Below, piece after piece: positions 1-8,674 of a stretch of DNA of 64,000 nt. The DNA is taken from NCBI GenBank assembly GCA_024743275.1, contig JANSWW010000008.1, positions 1 to 64,000 on the forward strand, read 5' to 3'. Position 1 is the first letter of the stretch; every line of letters begins with the position of its first letter. The position numbers were made by a program, and so were the translations under genes. Under the pieces are notes generated by a model that was not told where the DNA came from, did not search any database, and was given only the letters and a program-made list of their open reading frames with translations. This DNA is from Alphaproteobacteria bacterium. GTDB lineage: Bacteria > Pseudomonadota > Alphaproteobacteria > JANSWW01.

Positions 1-131
1 CAGGCGAAGTTAACTGCGTGGTTTGTAACGGCGTGGGCGAGATCGACGATGATGACGATCTCGCGCCGATGCCGCCGATGCGGTGCGACCACTGCAACGG
101 TACTGGCATCGTCGATCTAAGCACTGACTAA
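1..131 (+). CDS. C-terminal fragment of a small Cys-rich protein with CxxCxGxG motifs
   Basis: The reading frame is open from the left edge (first full codon at 3) and stops with TAA at 129-131, so the start lies outside the window. The visible 42 residues contain CVVCNGVGE and CDHCNGTG. These are two CxxCxGxG motifs of the kind found in DnaJ-type zinc-binding domains and in many small phage or plasmid proteins, separated by an acidic run (DDDDD). It probably binds one zinc ion through the four cysteines. It lies 15 nt before the next small Cys-containing gene and on the 3' side of tRNA-Thr, so I read it as cargo of an integrated element. No specific function can be given. Confidence 0.5.
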   Translation, partial: GEVNCVVCNGVGEIDDDDDLAPMPPMRCDHCNGTGIVDLSTD

Positions 132-146
132 GAAAGGTTCCTCGCC

Positions 147-368
147 ATGCTTAGGCCGCGAGACGAAAACGGGAGATTTATTCCCTTTGCCTGTCCAGAC
201 CCAAACTGCGGTGGCCATCTTGTGTTGGTTGACCAGAGGCGCGAACCCTACCGCGACGAGGGTTATGAGTGGGTTTGTAACGGCCTAACCCACGACACGG
301 AAAACGGGCCTTTGAGGGCCTGCGATTACACCGTCGATGCGCCGAATGACATTAATCCTTATGGATAG
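147..368 (+). CDS. Small putative zinc-ribbon protein, phage-like (73 aa)
   Basis: ATG at 147 follows an AGAAAGG ribosome-binding site. The 73-residue product has four cysteines (about residues 16, 21, 44 and 59; CPDPNCGG near the N terminus, WVCNG in the middle, ACDY near the end) spaced as in a treble-clef or zinc-ribbon fold. It has no signal peptide or membrane segment. I do not recognise the family. Its size, the neighbouring Cys-rich fragment and its place beside tRNA-Thr suggest a prophage or integrative-element gene. The same leader string AGAAAGG(T/C)TC recurs before this gene, at about 371-380 and at about 505-515, as if a leader cassette has been repeated. Confidence 0.5.
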   Translation: MLRPRDENGRFIPFACPDPNCGGHLVLVDQRREPYRDEGYEWVCNGLTHDTENGPLRACDYTVDAPNDINPYG

Positions 369-377
369 AAAGAAAGG

Positions 378-500
378 TTCATTTAGCGAGGCGTCTTAGC
401 CGGGTTACCGGGGGTGCTGCTAAGATCGGTCTAGCCAACTGGCACAGCGGCCATATAGCCCGCTCGACGGCGAAGAGACTAAGGCGTCTCGCTAAATGAA
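378..500. other. Candidate structured RNA closed by a 22-bp helix
   Basis: Bases 378-399 and 479-500 are inverted repeats of 22 nt. All 22 positions pair if the strand is read as RNA, with two of them G-U wobbles, which suggests selection at RNA rather than DNA level. The 79-nt interior can form smaller stems, for example CCGG/CCGG near 400 and GCTA/TAGC near 419-435. No open reading frame of useful length crosses it. It lies in the gene-poor stretch 369-609, which otherwise holds only a 9-codon ORF (527-556) behind another AGAAAGG leader. It could be a small RNA of the integrated element, or a recombination or packaging site. Confidence 0.4.
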
Positions 501-609
501 CTGAGAAAGAAAGGCTCCCGCCTGCCATGTGTAAGCCGGGCATACGAAGGCGCTAGGTTCAACGAACCTTGGGTTACTCCCTAAAATGCCTGCTAAGTTA
601 TTGAAAGAA

Positions 610-684
<75 letters not shown>

Positions 685-873
685 AAATCGCCGACCGGGA
701 GGCGCGCTTTTGAGGCCGCCCCGTGCGAAGAGCCGGGAAACTGCCACAAGCCTTTCCGCCGTTCAAGCGCTTTCGTCGACTTATCAGCAAGCCTGCTTCG
801 TGGTAAACACATACCAATATCTAGCGGGTCTATGGAGGCGCAAACGCTAGACTCGGCATGAATGGTTGGAGCC

Positions 874-1125
874 ATGGCGCGAGAGACGAGCGATAAGGAA
901 AAACAGCGCGCCGAAAGGCTCGCCGCGGCGTTGCGCGACAACCTTAAAAGACGTAAGGCACAGCGGTCCGCCCGCCGCACCGGCGTGGCGCGCGACGACG
1001 AGGACTCCCCCGACCAGGCCCCCGACCAGGCCGCCGACCAGGCCCCCGACCAGGCCCCTGGTCCGCCTGCCCCGGAATTGCCTCCGGATCGCCATGACCG
1101 CACCCACCGGGACGGGGAGACCTGA
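874..1125 (+). CDS. Small conserved basic protein upstream of murA, with Asp-Gln-Ala-Pro repeats
   Basis: The product (83 aa from ATG 874; an in-frame ATG also exists at 862) begins with a strongly basic, helical segment rich in Arg, Lys and Glu ([17 protein letters not shown]). Small proteins of this kind sit in front of murA in many alphaproteobacteria. Residues about 45-65 are a tandem repeat of DQAPDQAA units encoded by near-identical 12-15 nt repeats (GACCAGGCCCCC), so repeat number may vary between strains. GGAG lies just before ATG 874, although the spacing is short. The function is unknown; the basic helix might bind nucleic acid or a partner protein. Confidence 0.6.
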   Translation: MARETSDKEKQRAERLAAALRDNLKRRKAQRSARRTGVARDDEDSPDQAPDQAADQAPDQAPGPPAPELPPDRHDRTHRDGET

Positions 1126-1339
1126 CCGCCCACAGCCCACGTTTTGGACCGCATTCTTAGGAAGTTTCATGTTCAACGAAAAAACGCCGGCCGACCAAAC
1201 GGCCGGTACCGATGGAGACAGCCTCGCGCGCCCCGCCGCGCCCGCGACCGCCATCACCGCCGCCGTAAAAGGGCCCGAGGGCAAAGAGACCCCGATAACC
1301 GAGACGTCTTTAAGAGGGACGTCCGCAAGAGAGACTGGC

Positions 1340-2614
1340 ATGGATCGCATTCGCATCATCGGCGGGACACCGCTCCACGGGGTGATCCCGATCAGCGGCG
1401 CCAAGAACGCCGCCCTGCCGCTGATGGCGGCGGGACTTCTCACCGACGAGACGCTGGTCCTGGAGCGGGTCCCCGGTCTCGCCGACATCAAGACCATGAC
1501 GGCGATGCTGGAGCATCTCGGCGCCGGGGTTGTCTCGGTGCCGGGGCCGAACGGCGACCGCGCCCTCGAGATCACCACGCCCACGCTCACCGAGACAACC
1601 GCGCCCTATGATCTGGTGCGGAAGATGCGGGCCTCCGTGCTGGTGCTCGGGCCGGTGCTCGCCCGCACCGGCGTGGCCGAGGTCTCGCTGCCGGGCGGCT
1701 GCGCCATCGGCAACCGGCCGGTCGATCTCCACCTCAAGGCCTTCGAGGCCCTGGGCGCTACGATCTCGCTGGAGGGGGGCTATATCCGGGCGACGGCCGA
1801 GGGTGGGCTGACCGGTGGACGCATCGTCTTCCCGATGGTGTCCGTCGGGGCGACAGAGAACGCGCTCATGGCCGCCGCTCTGGCGAAGGGCGAGAGCACC
1901 ATCGTCAACGCCGCCCGCGAGCCGGAGATCGTCGATCTCGCGCGCTGCCTCAAGGCGATGGGGGCGGAGATCAGCGGCGAGGGCACGGGCACCATCACGG
2001 TGACCGGGGTCGAACGTCTGCACGGCGCCACCCACCGGGTGACCGCCGACCGGATCGAGGCCGGCACCTATGCCATGGCCGCGTCGATCACCGGCGGCGA
2101 GTTGACCCTGACCGGGATCGAGGCGGAGCCCATCGCGGCCGTGATCACCAAACTTTCCGAGGCGGGCGTGGAGGTCACCGAGGTCGAAGACGGTCTGCAT
2201 GTCCGCAACCGCAACGGCCGCATCGGCGGCGTCGACGTCATGACCGAGCCCTTCCCGGGCTTCCCGACCGATCTCCAGGCCCAGTTCATGACCCTGATGG
2301 CCGTCTCCAAGGGGGCGGCCATGATCACCGAGACGATCTTCGAGAACCGGTTCATGCATGTGCCGGAGCTGTGCCGGATGGGGGCCAACATCACCGTCCA
2401 TCACGCCTCGGCCCTGGTGCGCGGGGTGGAAAGACTGAAGGGCGCGCCGGTCATGGCGACCGACCTCAGGGCCTCCGTCTCCCTGGTGCTCGCCGGTCTG
2501 GCGGCCGAAGGGGAGACCATCGTCAACCGGGTCTATCATCTCGATCGCGGCTATGAGCGGATCGAGGAAAAGCTCTCCGCCTGCGGGGCGACGGTTGAAC
2601 GGCTCACCGATTAA
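1340..2614 (+). CDS. murA: UDP-N-acetylglucosamine 1-carboxyvinyltransferase
   Basis: MurA transfers enolpyruvate from phosphoenolpyruvate to UDP-GlcNAc, the first committed step of cytoplasmic peptidoglycan precursor synthesis. From ATG 1340 the protein is 424 aa, the normal family length. It starts MDRIRIIGG and carries the substrate-binding [10 protein letters not shown] motif. The catalytic-loop cysteine is present in [16 protein letters not shown], where the Cys is the fosfomycin target. The frame stays open upstream to an ATG at 1169 that has a better ribosome-binding site (AGGA then 6 nt). Translation from there would add a low-complexity 57-residue extension absent from typical MurA. 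I prefer 1340 on homology, but the longer form is possible. Confidence 0.95.
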   Translation: MDRIRIIGGTPLHGVIPISGAKNAALPLMAAGLLTDETLVLERVPGLADIKTMTAMLEHLGAGVVSVPGPNGDRALEITTPTLTETTAPYDLVRKMRASVLVLGPVLARTGVAEVSLPGGCAIGNRPVDLHLKAFEALGATISLEGGYIRATAEGGLTGGRIVFPMVSVGATENALMAAALAKGESTIVNAAREPEIVDLARCLKAMGAEISGEGTGTITVTGVERLHGATHRVTADRIEAGTYAMAASITGGELTLTGIEAEPIAAVITKLSEAGVEVTEVEDGLHVRNRNGRIGGVDVMTEPFPGFPTDLQAQFMTLMAVSKGAAMITETIFENRFMHVPELCRMGANITVHHASALVRGVERLKGAPVMATDLRASVSLVLAGLAAEGETIVNRVYHLDRGYERIEEKLSACGATVERLTD

Positions 2615-2677
2615 CGCGTAGAAAGTCCTGGCGCGTCGCTCATCCTGGGCGGGGCCGACCGAGCGCCACAGCCCTTT

Positions 2678-2727
2678 GGGTCGATACAACCCCAGGGGAT
2701 CGACACAACCCAGCGGATCGCACAATC
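2678..2727. repeat. Three degenerate ~17-bp tandem units before DUF2948 gene
   Basis: GGGTCGATACAACCCCA, GGGGATCGACACAACCCA and GCGGATCGCACAATC follow one another in the 113-bp gap between murA and the next gene, ending at its start codon. They resemble other short tandem repeats in this window that sit at gene ends. No ribosome-binding function is obvious. Confidence 0.5.
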
Positions 2728-3201
2728 ATGTCAGAGCTCACCAAATCGCCGGAGTATCGGCCGTTCCGGGTTCAGGCGGCGGACGCCGAGGATTTGGCCG
2801 TGATCTCGGCGATGCTGCAGGATGCGGCGGTGCCGGTGGTGGATCTCGCCTATATTCCCGGGGAGAATCGGTTGGCCTTCGTCGCGTCCCGTTATCTTTG
2901 GGAGCGGTCCGAGGGCGGCGAAGCCCCGGGTAATCGGGTGCGGTGTGGCGTCGTGATCTCCCATGTCGTGAAAGCCCAGCTCAAGAATCTCGATATCGCG
3001 GACAAGGAAAAGATCCTTGCGCTTCTCGCCGTCGCCTATGGGAAGGGGGAGGACGGCGTGCTCGACGAAGTGCGGCTGATCTTCTCCGGCGAGGCGGAAA
3101 TCCGCCTGCTGGTCGAGAGCCTGACGGTGCAGGCCGAAGACTATGGCGATCCCTGGCCGACCCTGTTCAAGCCCGGCCATCCGGCCGCGGCGGAGGGGTG
3201 A
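2728..3201 (+). CDS. DUF2948 family protein
   Basis: This 157-aa cytoplasmic protein has no signal or membrane segment. The sequence (DLAVISAMLQDAAVPVVDLAY near the N terminus and EIRLLVESLTVQAEDYGDPWPTL near the C terminus) matches the DUF2948 family. That family is found almost only in alphaproteobacteria and regularly sits between murA and hisG, as here. Its biochemical role is not known to me. It is followed after 60 bp by hisG and is probably co-transcribed with it. Confidence 0.85.
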   Translation: MSELTKSPEYRPFRVQAADAEDLAVISAMLQDAAVPVVDLAYIPGENRLAFVASRYLWERSEGGEAPGNRVRCGVVISHVVKAQLKNLDIADKEKILALLAVAYGKGEDGVLDEVRLIFSGEAEIRLLVESLTVQAEDYGDPWPTLFKPGHPAAAEG

Positions 3202-3261
3202 CGGCAGCCACCTTTCGACCCCGGGCCTTTACGGGGACGCGATCTGTGGTAAAGGACCCCC

Positions 3262-3969
3262 ATGACGACGATCGATATGACCGATATGGCGGCTCCCGCG
3301 GTGGCGGCGGCCCGCGAAAAGCTTGTGATGGCGCTGCCCAAGGGGCGGATTCTGGACGAGGTGATGCCCTTCCTCGCCCGCGCCGGGATCGAGCCGGAGC
3401 CCGCCTTTTTCGACGACAAGAGCCGGAAACTGCGCTTCGAGACCAACGAGCCCTCGCTCGATATCATCCGGGTGCGGAGCTTCGACGTCGCGACCTTCCT
3501 CGCCTTCGGGGCGGCCCATCTGGCGGTGGCCGGCAACGACGTTCTGATGGAGTTCGCCTATCCGGAGATCTATGCCCCGCTGGATCTCGACATCGGGCAT
3601 TGCCATCTCGCCGTCGCGGCCAAGGTGGAGGTCGCCGAGGGCGACGACCCCAGGCTTTGGAGCCACGTCCGGGTCGCGACCAAATACCCGAACATCACCC
3701 GGCGCCACTTCGCCGCGCGCGGCGTGCAGGCGGAATGCGTCAAACTCAACGGCGCGATCGAGCTGGCACCGCTTCTGGGGCTGTGCCGGCGGATCGTCGA
3801 TCTGGTGTCGACGGGCCGGACCCTGCGGGAGAACGGCCTGGTCGAGGTCGAGCATATCGCCCATATCACATCGCGTTTCGCGGTGAACCGGGCGGCGATG
3901 AAGACCCGGCCCCGCGACATCAATCATTGGATCGACCGTTTCGAGGAGGCCGCGAATGGCCAACGGTAA
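3262..3969 (+). CDS. hisG: ATP phosphoribosyltransferase, short catalytic form
   Basis: HisG condenses ATP with phosphoribosyl pyrophosphate in the first step of histidine synthesis. The protein is 235 aa with [14 protein letters not shown] near the N terminus and the PRPP-binding segment ending in [19 protein letters not shown]. It ends before the C-terminal ACT-like regulatory domain, so it belongs to the short HisGS class, which works as a complex with the HisRS-like subunit HisZ. No hisZ lies in this window. The gene overlaps hisD by 14 nt, so the two are translationally coupled. Confidence 0.94.
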   Translation: MTTIDMTDMAAPAVAAAREKLVMALPKGRILDEVMPFLARAGIEPEPAFFDDKSRKLRFETNEPSLDIIRVRSFDVATFLAFGAAHLAVAGNDVLMEFAYPEIYAPLDLDIGHCHLAVAAKVEVAEGDDPRLWSHVRVATKYPNITRRHFAARGVQAECVKLNGAIELAPLLGLCRRIVDLVSTGRTLRENGLVEVEHIAHITSRFAVNRAAMKTRPRDINHWIDRFEEAANGQR

Positions 3970-5266
3970 TGGGCCGATGCGGCTGGATGCCTCGGCCCCG
4001 GATTTCGAGGACGCCTTCACCGCGCTGCTGTCGTCCAAGCGTGAGACCGACGCGGACTTCACCGCCTCCGTCGACAAGATCGTCGATGCGGTCGCAGAGG
4101 AGGGCGATGCCGCCCTGTTCCGCTTCACCGAGCAATTCGACCGGCTCGCCCTGACCGGCGCGACCGTTGCCGTGACGGCGGCCGAGATCGCCGCCGCGGA
4201 GGCGTCCATCGACCGCGAGACACGGGCGGCCCTGGATCTGGCGGCGGCCCGCATCGAGGCGTTTCACGCCCGGCAGATGCCAGAGGATTTCTCCTATACG
4301 GACGACGCCGGGGTCGGCCTCGGCCTGCGCTGGACCGCGGTGCAGCGGGTCGGCCTCTACGTGCCGGGCGGTCAGGCGGCCTATCCCTCCTCGGTCTTGA
4401 TGAACGCGCTTCCGGCCAAGGTCGCCGGCGTCCGGGACGTGGTGATGTGCGTTCCCGCCCCGGACGGCAGGCTCAATCCGCTGGTGCTGACCGCCGCCAA
4501 GGTCGCCGGCGTCGATCGGATCTTCAAGGTCGGCGGGGCCCAGGCGGTCGCCGCCATGGCCCATGGCACCGCCAGCATCCCGGCGGTCGACAAGATCGTC
4601 GGGCCGGGGAACGCCTATGTCGCCGCCGCCAAGCGCAAGGTCTTCGGCAAGGTCGGGATCGACAGCATCGCCGGCCCGTCCGAGGTGCTGGTGGTCGCCG
4701 ATGCCGACAACGATCCGGACTGGGTCGCGATCGATCTTCTCTCCCAGGCCGAACATGACGCCGACGCCCAGGCGATCCTGATCACCGACGACGCCGCCTT
4801 CGCCGTTTCCGTCGCCAAGGCGGTCGACGGGCAGCTCGCCACCCTGCCGCGCCGTGACGTGGCGGGGGAGAGCTGGCGCCGGCACGGCCATATCATCGTG
4901 GTCCCCGATCTCGACGCGGCCGTGCCGCTGGTCGACCGGCTGGCACCGGAGCATCTGGAATTGGCCGTGGCCGATCCCGAGGCGCTGATGGCGAAGATCA
5001 CCAATGCCGGGGCGATCTTCCTCGGCCGTTACACGCCGGAGGCGGTGGGCGACTATGTCGGCGGGCCCAACCACGTGCTGCCGACCGCCCGGACCGCGCG
5101 GTTCGATTCGGGCCTTTCGGTGTTCGATTTCCTGAAGCGCACGACCACGGTGGCCTGCACGGAAAAGGCCCTGAAGGCGATCGGCCCCGCCGCCGTGACC
5201 CTGGCCGAGGCGGAAGGGTTGGATGCCCATGCACGATCGGTGGCGATCCGCCTGAATGCTCGCTAG
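3956..5266 (+). CDS. hisD: Histidinol dehydrogenase
   Basis: HisD oxidises L-histidinol to L-histidine in two NAD-dependent steps using a bound zinc. The 436-aa product carries the family landmarks [33 protein letters not shown], the zinc or catalytic region [17 protein letters not shown], and GPNHVLPT near the C terminus. It starts inside the end of hisG. A second HisD-fold enzyme in this window (46641-47948) acts on a sulfonate instead, and the difference in context separates them. Confidence 0.96.
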   Translation: MANGNGPMRLDASAPDFEDAFTALLSSKRETDADFTASVDKIVDAVAEEGDAALFRFTEQFDRLALTGATVAVTAAEIAAAEASIDRETRAALDLAAARIEAFHARQMPEDFSYTDDAGVGLGLRWTAVQRVGLYVPGGQAAYPSSVLMNALPAKVAGVRDVVMCVPAPDGRLNPLVLTAAKVAGVDRIFKVGGAQAVAAMAHGTASIPAVDKIVGPGNAYVAAAKRKVFGKVGIDSIAGPSEVLVVADADNDPDWVAIDLLSQAEHDADAQAILITDDAAFAVSVAKAVDGQLATLPRRDVAGESWRRHGHIIVVPDLDAAVPLVDRLAPEHLELAVADPEALMAKITNAGAIFLGRYTPEAVGDYVGGPNHVLPTARTARFDSGLSVFDFLKRTTTVACTEKALKAIGPAAVTLAEAEGLDAHARSVAIRLNAR

Positions 5267-5275
5267 ACTGATCGG

Positions 5276-5749
5276 ATGTCAGAGACTTTCCGCATCTCCA
5301 AAATCGATCTCGACGAGCGCAGCGTCGTCCGCCGCGCGCCGGAGGTCGAGCATGAACGGGCGGTGGCGATCTTCGATCTGATCGAAGACAACATGTTCGC
5401 CCCGAAAACCAACGGCAGCGGCCCGTTCCATGTGGTTCTGTCCCTGGAGGACAACCGCCTCGTCTTCGACGTGCGGGAGGAAGACGGCGTCAAGGTCGAC
5501 CGTATCCTGATCGCGCTGAGCGGCTTCAAGCGGATCGTCAAAGACTATTTCGAGGTCTGCGAGAGCTATTTCGAGGCGATCAAGACGGCCTCGCCGAGCA
5601 AGATCGAGGCGATCGACATGGGGCGCCGCGGCCTCCACAACGAGGGCTCGGAGCTGCTGCGGGAGCGTTTGGCGGAGAAGGTCGAGGTCGATTTCGACAC
5701 GGCGCGGCGGCTGTTCACGCTGCTCTGTGTTCTGCAAATCCGGGGATAG
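5276..5749 (+). CDS. UPF0262 family protein
   Basis: This is a 157-aa soluble protein beginning MSETFRISKIDLDE, with the family pattern ERAVAIFDLIEDNMF and GPFHVVLSLEDNRLVFDV. UPF0262 proteins follow hisD in most alphaproteobacteria, as this gene does after 9 bp. They have no established function. The next gene begins 5 bp after the stop, so the genes are probably one operon. Confidence 0.85.
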   Translation: MSETFRISKIDLDERSVVRRAPEVEHERAVAIFDLIEDNMFAPKTNGSGPFHVVLSLEDNRLVFDVREEDGVKVDRILIALSGFKRIVKDYFEVCESYFEAIKTASPSKIEAIDMGRRGLHNEGSELLRERLAEKVEVDFDTARRLFTLLCVLQIRG

Positions 5750-5754
5750 CCCCC

Positions 5755-6198
5755 GTGGCCGATATTCCCGGCGCCATTCTCTTCGCCTGTTCGGAAAACT
5801 CGATTCGCTCTCCCATGGCGGAAGCTCTGATGAAGAGCAAATGGGGCACCCGGATCTATATCGATTCGGCCGGCGTCCGGGCGGGCGAGGCCAATCCCTT
5901 CGCCGTCGCCGTCCTGGAGGAGATTGGGGTCGACCTCTCTCGGCACCGGCCGAAGACCCTGGACGCGCTCGAGGACGATAGTTTCGACGTCATCATCACC
6001 CTGTCGCCGGAGGCCCACCACAAGGCGCTGGAGATGGTGCGGGGGTTGGCCTGCGAGGTGGAATACTGGCCCACCATCGACCCGTCGGCGGTCGAGGGCT
6101 CGCGGGAGGCGGTGCTCGATGCCTTCCGCGACACGCGGGATTCCATCGAAATGCGGATCCTCAAGCGTTTCCCGAGATTGGGGGCGCCAACCGTTTGA
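5755..6198 (+). CDS. Low-molecular-weight protein-tyrosine phosphatase family protein
   Basis: The start is GTG at 5755. Residues about 11-18 form the P-loop CSENSIRS (C-x5-R-S), the catalytic signature of LMW phosphatases, with the nucleophilic Cys and phosphate-binding Arg both present. The 147-aa length is normal. The usual C-terminal general-acid DPxx segment appears as PTIDPSAVEG. In alphaproteobacteria this gene normally sits directly before infA; here two SDR genes intervene. The physiological substrate is unknown, and the Ser-rich variant loop could also suit arsenate-reductase-like chemistry. Confidence 0.85.
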   Translation: MADIPGAILFACSENSIRSPMAEALMKSKWGTRIYIDSAGVRAGEANPFAVAVLEEIGVDLSRHRPKTLDALEDDSFDVIITLSPEAHHKALEMVRGLACEVEYWPTIDPSAVEGSREAVLDAFRDTRDSIEMRILKRFPRLGAPTV

Positions 6199-6217
6199 AC
6201 GACCGGGGAAGGGACAA

Positions 6218-6952
6218 ATGGACTTCGAGGACAAGAGGGCGTTGGTGACCGGTGCCGCCGGGGGCATCGGCGGCGCCGTCGTTTCCCGGCTCCGCGCGGC
6301 GGGCGCCCGTGTCGCCGTCGCCGACCGCCGGCTCGACGATATCGAGGCGGACGCCCATCTGCCGGGCGACCTTCTGGACCGCCCCTATGCCGACGGTCTC
6401 GCCGGGGCGGCGCATGAGGCCCTGGGCGGTCTCGACATCGTCGTCAACAATGCCGGCGTGATCACAAGGGGGCCGGTCACCGACGCCACCGACGCCGATT
6501 GGGATCTCTCCGTCGGCGTCAACGTCGAAGCCCCGTTTCGGATCTGCCGGGCGGCCATCCCGCTGATGGCGGCGGGCGGCGGCGGTGCGATCGTGAACGT
6601 CTCCTCCTGTTGGGGCGGCAAGGCGCCCGGGCCAAACCACGCGCTCTACTGCATGACCAAGGCCGCGCTGGCGTCGCTTACGCAATGTCTCGGGATGGAC
6701 CACGCCCATCAGGGGATAAGGGTGAATGCGGTTTGCCCGAACGAGGTCGACACGCCGATGCTGCGATCCGGTCTCGCCATGCGCGGCTTCGATCCGGATA
6801 CGGCGGTCGCGGCGTTGGGGAAAACCGTGCCGCTGGGCCGCCTCGCCGAGGCGGGCGATATCGCGGATGTTGTGCTGTTTCTCGCCTCCGACGGCGCCCG
6901 CTATATGTGCGGTGCGTTGGTCGAGGTGAATGGCGGGAAGCCGGTCTCATGA
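6218..6952 (+). CDS. Short-chain dehydrogenase/reductase (inserted copy 1)
   Basis: This 244-aa classical SDR has the NAD(P)-binding TGAAGGIG near residue 11, the NNAG motif ([10 protein letters not shown]), a catalytic Ser in VNVSS, and YCMTK (YxxxK). The acidic residue after beta-2 (VADRR) suggests NAD preference. ATG 6218 is preceded by GGGGAAGGGA. The 3' end overlaps the next SDR gene by ATGA. The substrate cannot be read from sequence. The pair interrupts the usual phosphatase-infA order, so it was probably acquired as a unit. Confidence 0.85.
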   Translation: MDFEDKRALVTGAAGGIGGAVVSRLRAAGARVAVADRRLDDIEADAHLPGDLLDRPYADGLAGAAHEALGGLDIVVNNAGVITRGPVTDATDADWDLSVGVNVEAPFRICRAAIPLMAAGGGGAIVNVSSCWGGKAPGPNHALYCMTKAALASLTQCLGMDHAHQGIRVNAVCPNEVDTPMLRSGLAMRGFDPDTAVAALGKTVPLGRLAEAGDIADVVLFLASDGARYMCGALVEVNGGKPVS

Positions 6953-7683
6953 AGCGCTTCGATGGCAAGGTAGCGCTGGTGACCGGCGGCCGGTCGGGCA
7001 TTGGCCGTGCGATTGCGGCCCGCATGCGGGACGAAGGGGCCCGGGTGATCACTGCCCAGCGGGGGGAGGACCCGGACTTCGAGGCGCTTTCCGCCGACTT
7101 CGCGGACCCGGAAAGCCCGGGCCGGGTGGTGACCGATCTCATCGGGCGCGCCGGACGGTTGGACGTGTTGGTCAACAATGCAGGCATGATGCGCGAGGCC
7201 TCGGTGGAGGATATGCCCCTGGAGGACTGGCAGCGGACGCTTTCGGTCAACCTGACGGCGCCCTTCCTGATGATCCGGGCGGCGCTTCCTCACCTTCGCG
7301 AGACCGGGGGCGCCATCGTCAATGTCGGGTCGATCGAGGGGCTCGGGGCCAATCCGGGCCATGCGGCCTATTGCGCCAGCAAGGCGGGTCTGCACGGCTT
7401 GACCCGCGCCGTGGCTGTGGACCACGGGCCGGAAGGGATCCGCTGCAACGCCGTCGCACCCGGCTGGATCGACACGGACCTCAACCTGGATTTCATCGAA
7501 GGGATGGAAGACCCGGCGGCCTTCCGCCGGGAGATCGGGCGCATCCACCCGGTCGCCCGGACCGGCAGACCGGAGGAGGTGGCGGCCCTGGTCGCCTTCC
7601 TCGCCTCCGACGAGGCCGGATTCGTCACCGGCCAGGTTTATACGGTTGACGGCGGCCGGACCGCCAAGTTGAGCCTACCCTGA
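6949..7683 (+). CDS. Short-chain dehydrogenase/reductase (inserted copy 2)
   Basis: This 244-aa SDR is translationally coupled to the preceding one (ATGA overlap at 6949-6952). It carries [16 protein letters not shown], the catalytic Ser in NVGSIEG, and YCASK, with a C-terminal VDGGRTAK. The two SDRs have equal length but differ enough to suggest either successive oxidations of one compound or a heteromeric pair. It resembles sugar or polyol dehydrogenases of the family in general form; the substrate is unknown. The infA promoter must lie in the 111-bp gap that follows. Confidence 0.85.
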   Translation: MKRFDGKVALVTGGRSGIGRAIAARMRDEGARVITAQRGEDPDFEALSADFADPESPGRVVTDLIGRAGRLDVLVNNAGMMREASVEDMPLEDWQRTLSVNLTAPFLMIRAALPHLRETGGAIVNVGSIEGLGANPGHAAYCASKAGLHGLTRAVAVDHGPEGIRCNAVAPGWIDTDLNLDFIEGMEDPAAFRREIGRIHPVARTGRPEEVAALVAFLASDEAGFVTGQVYTVDGGRTAKLSLP

Positions 7684-7794
7684 CGATGGACCGTCTTTTA
7701 CGCCACCCCAGTTATGCAACCCCAGTCTTCACTTGATTTTGCGCTCGATACCCGTCACTTAACGGGCACTTCTGCAATTCGCTGGTAAGGGTAC

Positions 7795-8013
7795 ATGTCG
7801 AAAGAGGAAATGTTGGAATTCCCGGGCACGGTGACGGAACTGCTGCCCAATGCCATGTTCAGGGTCGAACTGGACAATGGCCATGAGGTGCTTGCCCACA
7901 CGGCGGGAAAGATGCGCAAGCACCGTATCCGCGTGCTGGCGGGCGACCGCGTCAATGTGGAAATGACGCCGTACGACCTGACCAAGGGCCGCATCACCTT
8001 CCGCTTCAAGTAA
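7795..8013 (+). CDS. infA: Translation initiation factor IF-1
   Basis: This 72-aa S1/OB-fold protein is nearly invariant in bacteria: [20 protein letters not shown] at the start and the C-terminal segment [15 protein letters not shown]-1 occupies the ribosomal A site during initiation with IF-2 and IF-3. ATG 7795 follows TAAGGG. It leads the infA-maf-RNase-yacG block characteristic of alphaproteobacteria. Confidence 0.98.
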   Translation: MSKEEMLEFPGTVTELLPNAMFRVELDNGHEVLAHTAGKMRKHRIRVLAGDRVNVEMTPYDLTKGRITFRFK

Positions 8014-8031
8014 GCCGGGGCGGCCGCGTCC

Positions 8032-8667
8032 TTGACCGTGTCTCCCCCAGTGACGGTCGAACCGGCGGGTCCTCCGACGGTCCGTCCTTGGCTGATTTTG
8101 GCGTCCGCCTCGCCACGCAGGCGCGACCTGCTGGCCCAGATCGGCGTCCCGCCGGACAAGATCCTGCCGGCGGACATCGACGAGAGCCCAGCGCCTAGAG
8201 AACTCCCCAGACAGCATGCCGAACGGCTCGCCATCGAGAAGGCGCGGGCCGTGGCGGCCCTGCCCGAGGCGGCGGGGGCCGTCGTGCTGGCCGCCGACAC
8301 GGTGGTCGCCTGCGGCCGCCGCATCCTGCCGAAGACCGAGGACGAGGCCAGCGCCCGGCGCTGCCTGGACCTGCTCTCCGGCCGGCGCCACCGGGTGCAT
8401 GGCGGTATCGCGGTGATCGACGCGCAAGGCCGCCTCCGCCACCGGCTCGTCACCACCCAGGTCGGCTTCAAGCGGCTGTCGCCCCAGGAAGTCGCCGGTT
8501 ATCTAGCTTCCGGCGAATGGCGGGGCAAGGCCGGCGGCTATGCCATCCAGGGCAAGGCGGCGCTTTTCGCCACCTTCCTGTCGGGCAGCTATTCCAATGT
8601 GGTCGGGCTCTCCCTGAGCGAGACCGGCGGACTGTTGGAGGCCGCGGGCCTCCGGCTCTGGCCCTGA
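8032..8667 (+). CDS. maf: Maf family nucleoside triphosphate pyrophosphatase
   Basis: Maf enzymes hydrolyse non-canonical or excess nucleoside triphosphates to monophosphates. The N-terminal LILASASPRRRDLL holds the SxSPRR substrate loop, DTVVACGRRILPKTEDEA holds the catalytic Asp and Lys, and the C-terminal GGYAIQGKAALF is also typical. The start used is TTG 8032, giving 211 aa; a GTG at 8038 is an alternative. It lies 18 bp after infA and 7 bp before the RNase gene. Confidence 0.92.
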   Translation: MTVSPPVTVEPAGPPTVRPWLILASASPRRRDLLAQIGVPPDKILPADIDESPAPRELPRQHAERLAIEKARAVAALPEAAGAVVLAADTVVACGRRILPKTEDEASARRCLDLLSGRRHRVHGGIAVIDAQGRLRHRLVTTQVGFKRLSPQEVAGYLASGEWRGKAGGYAIQGKAALFATFLSGSYSNVVGLSLSETGGLLEAAGLRLWP

Positions 8668-8674
8668 GGCCCCG

